From NCBI GenBank assembly GCA_022792755.1, contig JAAWBP010000067.1, positions 1 to 8,851 of the forward strand: a stretch of 8,851 nucleotides of DNA, read 5' to 3'. The stretch comes from Oscillospiraceae bacterium. GTDB lineage: Bacteria; Bacillota; Clostridia; Oscillospirales; Ruminococcaceae. How positions within the stretch are numbered: position 1 is the stretch's first letter; every line of letters begins with the position of its first letter. The position numbers and the translations under genes are program-made. Below are positions 5,978-8,851 of the stretch, piece by piece. The notes beneath the pieces were generated by a model that searched no databases, had not been told where the DNA came from, and was given only the letters and a program-made list of their open reading frames with translations.

Positions 5978-7333
5978 TTAATTTTTGAGGCTTTGGAGCG
6001 GCGCTGGAATCTGCCCGCCGCGCGCGATAAATTTGGAAGAGGAATTGGCGTTGACCTTCATGACCGGCCCGGAACCGAGCAATCCGCCGAATTCGAGCTC
6101 TTCGCCTTCTTTTTTTCCGACGGCGGGAATCAGCCGGACTGCGGTCGTCTTATGGTTGACCATCCCGATGGCCGCTTCATCTGCGATAATGGCGGCGATG
6201 GTGTCGGCAGGGGTATCGCCCGGAACGACGATCATGTCCAGACCGACCGAACAAACGGCGGTCATCGCTTCGAGCTTTTCAATCGAAAGCGCACCGCAGC
6301 GCGCCGCTTCGATCATCCCGGCATCCTCGGTGACGGGAATGAAGGCGCCGGACAAGCCGCCGACCTTACTGGAGGCCATGACGCCGCCTTTTTTGACCGC
6401 GTCGTTGAGGAGGGCGAGCGTTGCGGTCGTCCCGTGCGTTCCGCATTTTTCGAGGCCGATTTCCTCTAAAATATGAGCAACCGAATCTCCGATCGCTGGG
6501 GTCGGGGCGAGGGAGAGGTCCACGATCCCGAACGGAACGCCGAGACGCTCCGAAGCGACCGTGCCGACAAGTTGCCCCATCCGGGTGATCTTGAAGGCGG
6601 TTTTTTTGATGATATCCGAAATTTTTGTAATATCAGCGTCAGGATATTTCGCAAGCGCCGCCCGGACGACGCCGGGGCCGGACACGCCGACATTGATCAT
6701 GCAGTCCGGTTCGCCTACACCGTGAAAGGCACCCGCCATAAAGGGATTGTCTTCCGGGGCGTTGCAGAAAACAACTAGCTTGGCAGCGCCGATGCAGTCG
6801 CGGTCGGCGGTGCGCTCCGCCGTTTCTTTTACGATCTTCCCCATCAATCCCACCGCATCCAGATTGATGCCGGTTTTGGTGGAGCCGATGTTGACAGAGG
6901 AACAAACGTGATCCGTGACGGAAAGCGCCTCCGGGATCGAACGGATCAAAGCCTCGTCCCCGGCGCTGAAGCCTTTCTGCACCAGCGCCGAATAGCCGCC
7001 GATGAAGTTGACGCCGCAGGCTTCGGCGCATCGCTGCAAGGTGAGGGCGAATTTGACCGGGTCTCCCTTTGCCGCCGCTGCGAGGATCGCAATCGGCGTG
7101 ACGGAAATCCGTTTGTTGATGATCGGAATTCCATATTCGGTTTCAATATCGTTTCCGACTTTGACGAGATTCTGTGCAAGCCGGGTAACTTTTTCATAAA
7201 CCTTTTCACAGGAGCGGCCGATATCCGGGTCGATACAATCGAGCAGGGAAATCCCCATCGTAATGGTGCGGATATCCAGGCACTGGTCTTGGATCATCCG
7301 GATCGTTTCTAAAATATCGTAGGTGTTCAGCAT
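5978..7333 (-). CDS. PFL family protein (DUF711/UPF0210)
   Basis: This 451-residue soluble protein is full length for the UPF0210/DUF711 family. Conserved blocks in order are MLNTYDILETIRMI at the start, RTITMGISLLDC (22-33), CSSVNIGSTKTGINLD, NAPEDNPFMAGAFHG, the acidic/Gly-rich PTPAIGDSVAHILEEIG, GTHGTTATLALLNDA, and the C-terminal SSSKFIARGGQIPAPLQSL. The family is structurally related to pyruvate formate-lyase, but I see no canonical C-terminal glycyl-radical motif, and no enzymatic reaction is established to my knowledge. GGGAGGGG lies just before the ATG at 7333. It follows the ACT-domain gene by 12 bp; this two-gene pair is conserved widely in Firmicutes, which suggests the ACT protein regulates or partners it. 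It is followed after 26 bp by the ATPase G/H gene and so is probably on the same transcript. Confidence 0.95.
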   Translation of the reverse strand: MLNTYDILETIRMIQDQCLDIRTITMGISLLDCIDPDIGRSCEKVYEKVTRLAQNLVKVGNDIETEYGIPIINKRISVTPIAILAAAAKGDPVKFALTLQRCAEACGVNFIGGYSALVQKGFSAGDEALIRSIPEALSVTDHVCSSVNIGSTKTGINLDAVGLMGKIVKETAERTADRDCIGAAKLVVFCNAPEDNPFMAGAFHGVGEPDCMINVGVSGPGVVRAALAKYPDADITKISDIIKKTAFKITRMGQLVGTVASERLGVPFGIVDLSLAPTPAIGDSVAHILEEIGLEKCGTHGTTATLALLNDAVKKGGVMASSKVGGLSGAFIPVTEDAGMIEAARCGALSIEKLEAMTAVCSVGLDMIVVPGDTPADTIAAIIADEAAIGMVNHKTTAVRLIPAVGKKEGEELEFGGLLGSGPVMKVNANSSSKFIARGGQIPAPLQSLKN

Positions 7334-7345
7334 CCGACCCCTCCC

Positions 7346-7615
7346 TTAAATCCGATGCATGGAGTTGAAGAGGTCTTCATGCATTGCGTGGACGGAGAGC
7401 TCCATCTGCTTTCCAAGTTCGTCTAAGGCGGAAGAAAGCTTTGCATACTCGACATTCAGGTTTGTGATGTCCACCAGCATAATCATGCAGAAAAGCTCCT
7501 GCAAAACCGACTGGGTCACCTCGATGATATTGGCGTTGTACTCCGCACAGATGCTGCTGACCTTTGCCAGAATCCCCACGGTGTCTTTTCCGATTACGGT
7601 GATGACTGCACGCAT
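7346..7615 (-). CDS. ACT domain-containing protein (UPF0237 family)
   Basis: This is a free-standing 89-residue ACT domain. The N-terminal MRAVITVIGKDTVGILAKVS contains the beta1-loop-alpha1 pattern with the GxDxxGI-like ligand turn GKDTVGI (9-15). It is followed by CAEYNANIIEVTQSVLQ (23-39) and the FCMIMLVDIT beta strand (42-51), with the second helix after it. ACT domains usually bind amino acids or other small ligands and act in dimers; the ligand here is unknown. The start at 7615 is backed by GGGAGGA about 7 nt upstream. It is the first gene of the leftward string, 12 bp ahead of its usual partner, the PFL-family gene, and is preceded by a recognisable promoter. The family is clear; the role is not. 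Confidence 0.94.
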   Translation of the reverse strand: MRAVITVIGKDTVGILAKVSSICAEYNANIIEVTQSVLQELFCMIMLVDITNLNVEYAKLSSALDELGKQMELSVHAMHEDLFNSMHRI

Positions 7616-7653
7616 GAAATCTTCCTCCCGACAACTGCAATTTTTCGCACCTA

Positions 7654-7684
7654 ATTATAATAGCATATTCGCTCAAATAAGCAA
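7654..7684 (-). promoter_or_regulatory. Probable promoter of the leftward ACT-PFL-ATPase string
   Basis: On the minus strand an extended -10, TG-C-TATTAT (TATTAT at 7662-7657), overlaps a perfect TATAAT (7659-7654). TTGCTT at 7684-7679 lies 16 nt upstream of TATTAT and is a modest -35. The transcript would begin around 7645-7650, some 30 nt before the ATG at 7615. No other equally good leftward promoter was seen downstream. Confidence 0.55.
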
Positions 7685-7763
7685 AACATAATCTGCACAA
7701 AGTTTCTTTCTGGTAAATCTAAAAATTGTGAATTTTGTAACATGTCAATTTGAAATTTTCGTG

Positions 7764-7769
7764 TATAAT
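7764..7769 (+). promoter_or_regulatory. -10 box for the rightward phosphatase gene
   Basis: A perfect TATAAT lies at 7764-7769, about 60 nt before the gene, in AT-rich DNA. The base run at the expected -35 spacing (7741-7746, CATGTC) is poor; TTGTAA at 7735-7740 is better but 23 nt away. An activator or a different sigma factor could explain this, but that is inference. Confidence 0.45.
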
Positions 7770-7812
7770 ATTTTTATAGGATATTTTATTCAGCAATTAG
7801 TCTGAAACTTAT

Positions 7813-7821
7813 AGGAAAGGA
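7813..7821 (+). promoter_or_regulatory. Ribosome binding site for the phosphatase gene
   Basis: AGGAAAGGA at 7813-7821 serves either the TTG at 7832 (10 nt from the end of AAGGA) or the GTG at 7823 (6 nt from AGGA). TTG puts the first metal-binding HTH at residues 8-10, typical of PHP proteins, and is preferred. Confidence 0.5.
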
Positions 7822-7831
7822 TGTGCCGATA

Positions 7832-8647
7832 TTGCAGAAATATATCGACTTACATACCCATACAAACTATTCCCCGGATGCGGACGACAGCCCGTCCGAT
7901 ATGTGTAAACGCGCGGAAGAGCTTGGCCTTTTCGCATATGCCGTCACCGACCATTGTGAAATGAATGACTTCGAGGCCGGAGGATATCATGAGACCGCTT
8001 TGAAATCGATCAAGGCGGTGGAGCGGTACGCCGCCGGCCGGGATTCTGGTACGCTTTTTCTGAGGGGGATCGAGATGGGGCAGGCGCTGGAAAACAGGGA
8101 AGTTTCAGAGCGCTTTTACGAGGAAATTGCGCCGCGGACTGATTTTATCATCGGCTCGCTCCACAATCTGAAAGCCTACACCGATTTTGCGTTTCTCGAT
8201 TATCGCAGCGAAAACATCCCCGATCTCCTCAAACGCTATTTTACCGAATTGAACGAGCTTGTCCGCTGGGGAAGATTCGACTCCCTTGCGCACATCACCT
8301 ATCCGCTCCGCTATATCGTGGGGGAGACGGGAATCCAGGCCGACCTCGCCCCGGTAAAAGATCTCGTCGACGACCTGCTGCGGTACCAGGCGGAACATGG
8401 AGGGGCGATCGAGGTGAACACATCGGGGCTCCGTCAAAAGATCGGGGAGACGATGCCGCCGCTTTGGATGGTGCGGCGTTTCCGCGAATTGGGGGGGCAG
8501 TATGTCACAATCGGTTCGGATGCACATTGTACTGCCGACTTGGGAAAAGGTTTGAAAGAAGGCGTGGCGCTCATCAAGGATGCCGGATTCAACCACATCA
8601 CTTATTATGTAAGACATCAGCCGGTTTTGCTTCCGATCGAAGTGTAG
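7832..8647 (+). CDS. PHP-domain phosphatase, histidinol-phosphatase (HisJ-type) family
   Basis: This is a 271-residue single-domain PHP metalloprotein. The four PHP motifs and metal ligands are all visible: LHTHTNYSPDA (His8, His10, Asp16), VTDHCEMN (His41), RGIEMG (Glu81), IGSLHNL (His111), SLAHITYPLR (His154), EVNTSG (Glu194) and IGSDAH (Asp230, His232). This trinuclear metal site and the length match HisJ-type histidinol-phosphatases, which remove phosphate from L-histidinol phosphate in histidine synthesis. No other his gene is nearby, so the substrate is uncertain and a general PHP phosphoesterase is possible. GTG at 7823 (274 residues) is the alternative start. It is transcribed divergently from the ACT gene and stands alone. 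A -35-like TAGACA overlaps its stop codon. Confidence 0.9.
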   Translation: MQKYIDLHTHTNYSPDADDSPSDMCKRAEELGLFAYAVTDHCEMNDFEAGGYHETALKSIKAVERYAAGRDSGTLFLRGIEMGQALENREVSERFYEEIAPRTDFIIGSLHNLKAYTDFAFLDYRSENIPDLLKRYFTELNELVRWGRFDSLAHITYPLRYIVGETGIQADLAPVKDLVDDLLRYQAEHGGAIEVNTSGLRQKIGETMPPLWMVRRFRELGGQYVTIGSDAHCTADLGKGLKEGVALIKDAGFNHITYYVRHQPVLLPIEV

Positions 8648-8673
8648 ACAGCGGGAGGAGAAGCTGGTATAAT
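8645..8673 (+). promoter_or_regulatory. Strong promoter candidate overlapping the phosphatase stop codon
   Basis: TAGACA (8645-8650, five of six consensus bases) and TATAAT (8668-8673, perfect) are separated by 17 nt, and TG sits at the extended -10 position (TGGTATAAT). The -35 begins with the TAG stop codon of the preceding gene. No protein gene follows within the window, so it may drive a small RNA. Confidence 0.55.
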
Positions 8674-8759
8674 AACCTCACGCCACAGCCGGAAGCAAAG
8701 CTTCCGGTGACTGAGAGAACATTGTAACATGCAGTGGAAGCGCACTTCGTGCTTTTTTT
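8668..8759 (+). repeat. Tandem unit 1 (of 2): conserved head and tail around a hairpin; candidate small RNA
   Basis: The unit starts TATAATAACCTCAC (8668-8681), holds a perfect 8-bp hairpin CCGGAAGC-AAA-GCTTCCGG (8689-8707), then GGTGAC and GAGAACATTGT (8715-8725), and ends at a terminator-like hairpin. Head and tail recur in unit 2 at 96-98 bp spacing. With the promoter and terminator, an RNA of about 80-85 nt from about 8676-8680 is plausible. A dispersed intergenic repeat family is the alternative. Confidence 0.5.
8738..8759 (+). terminator. Probable Rho-independent terminator
   Basis: GCAC (8742-8745) pairs with GTGC (8749-8752) across a TTC loop, and flanking AAG/TTT pairs can extend the stem with one bulged C. 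Seven T residues follow (8753-8759). It would end transcripts of the phosphatase gene and of the candidate RNA from 8676. The stem is short, so strength is uncertain. Confidence 0.55.
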
Positions 8760-8763
8760 GTGT

Positions 8764-8851
8764 TATAATATCCTCACCCGTTAGCGATATCGAAGATTTC
8801 GAACGGGTGCCCGAGAACATTGTTGCTTCGCCTTACGGCTTCGCATTAATA
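8764..8851 (+). repeat. Tandem unit 2 (of 2), running off the window edge
   Basis: TATAATATCCTCAC (8764-8777) matches unit 1 at 13 of 14 bases and again has TG one base before it. The hairpin differs: CACCCGTT (8775-8782) pairs with AACGGGTG (8802-8809), with CGAA/TTCG nested inside. The tail GAGAACATTGT (8813-8823) is identical to unit 1. It is followed by GCTTCGCCTTACGGCTTCGC, a short direct repeat of GCTTCGC with a GCC/GGC mini-hairpin. The right boundary is not visible. Confidence 0.5.

Noticed and set aside
7735..7744. TTGTAACATG shared with 8723-8732 in the tandem unit region.
   Set aside because: Many 10-base matches are expected by chance in a window this size, and the flanks do not match.
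8105..8617. Minus-strand ORF of 170 codons opposite the PHP phosphatase.
   Set aside because: It lies antisense to a gene with all metal-binding motifs intact and shows no motif of its own.
8648..8851. CRISPR array or insertion sequence end at the right edge.
   Set aside because: There are only two degenerate units with imperfect boxes, no constant repeat-spacer pattern, no transposase, and no target-site duplication visible.

Overview
This window looks like chromosomal DNA of a clostridial Firmicute, most likely an Oscillospiraceae/Ruminococcaceae-type anaerobe. The grounds are mid-range GC in genes with AT-rich gaps, strong AGGAGG-type ribosome sites, repeated TTG starts, and a bacterial V/A-type rotary ATPase with clostridial-type sequences. 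The genus is inference; no marker gene is present.

Layout. Bases 1-7615 are one dense leftward (minus-strand) gene string. Read in transcription order it is: a small ACT-domain protein (7346-7615), a PFL-family/DUF711 protein (5978-7333), then the V-type ATPase genes G/H-like coiled coil (5637-5951), C (4493-5569), I (2357-4303), K (1893-2318), F (1562-1870), E (937-1530) and A (1-897, cut by the window edge). Subunits B and D would be expected beyond base 1. Most gaps are 12-70 bp. The exception is 189 bp between C and I, which folds on the transcribed strand into a cloverleaf-like element plus a long hairpin and is the best regulatory-RNA candidate inside the operon. A divergent intergenic region (7616-7831) carries a leftward promoter for this string and a rightward promoter for a PHP-family histidinol-phosphatase-like gene (7832-8647, plus strand).

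Bases 8648-8851 hold no protein gene. They hold two degenerate tandem units about 97 bp apart. Both share a 'TATAATAnCCTCAC' head, a different hairpin, and a 'GAGAACATTGT' tail. The first unit also has a good -35 box that overlaps the stop codon of the preceding gene, and it ends in a hairpin with a T-tract, so it looks like a compact promoter-RNA-terminator cassette.

How the genes work together. A (with B, outside the window) forms the catalytic head. E and G/H form peripheral stalks. C links the central stalk to the K ring, and F is a central-stalk subunit. K and I form the membrane ion path. The ACT and PFL-family genes are a widely conserved pair of unknown role and here appear to share the ATPase transcript. 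Three genes (A, E and the phosphatase) have their best start at TTG.
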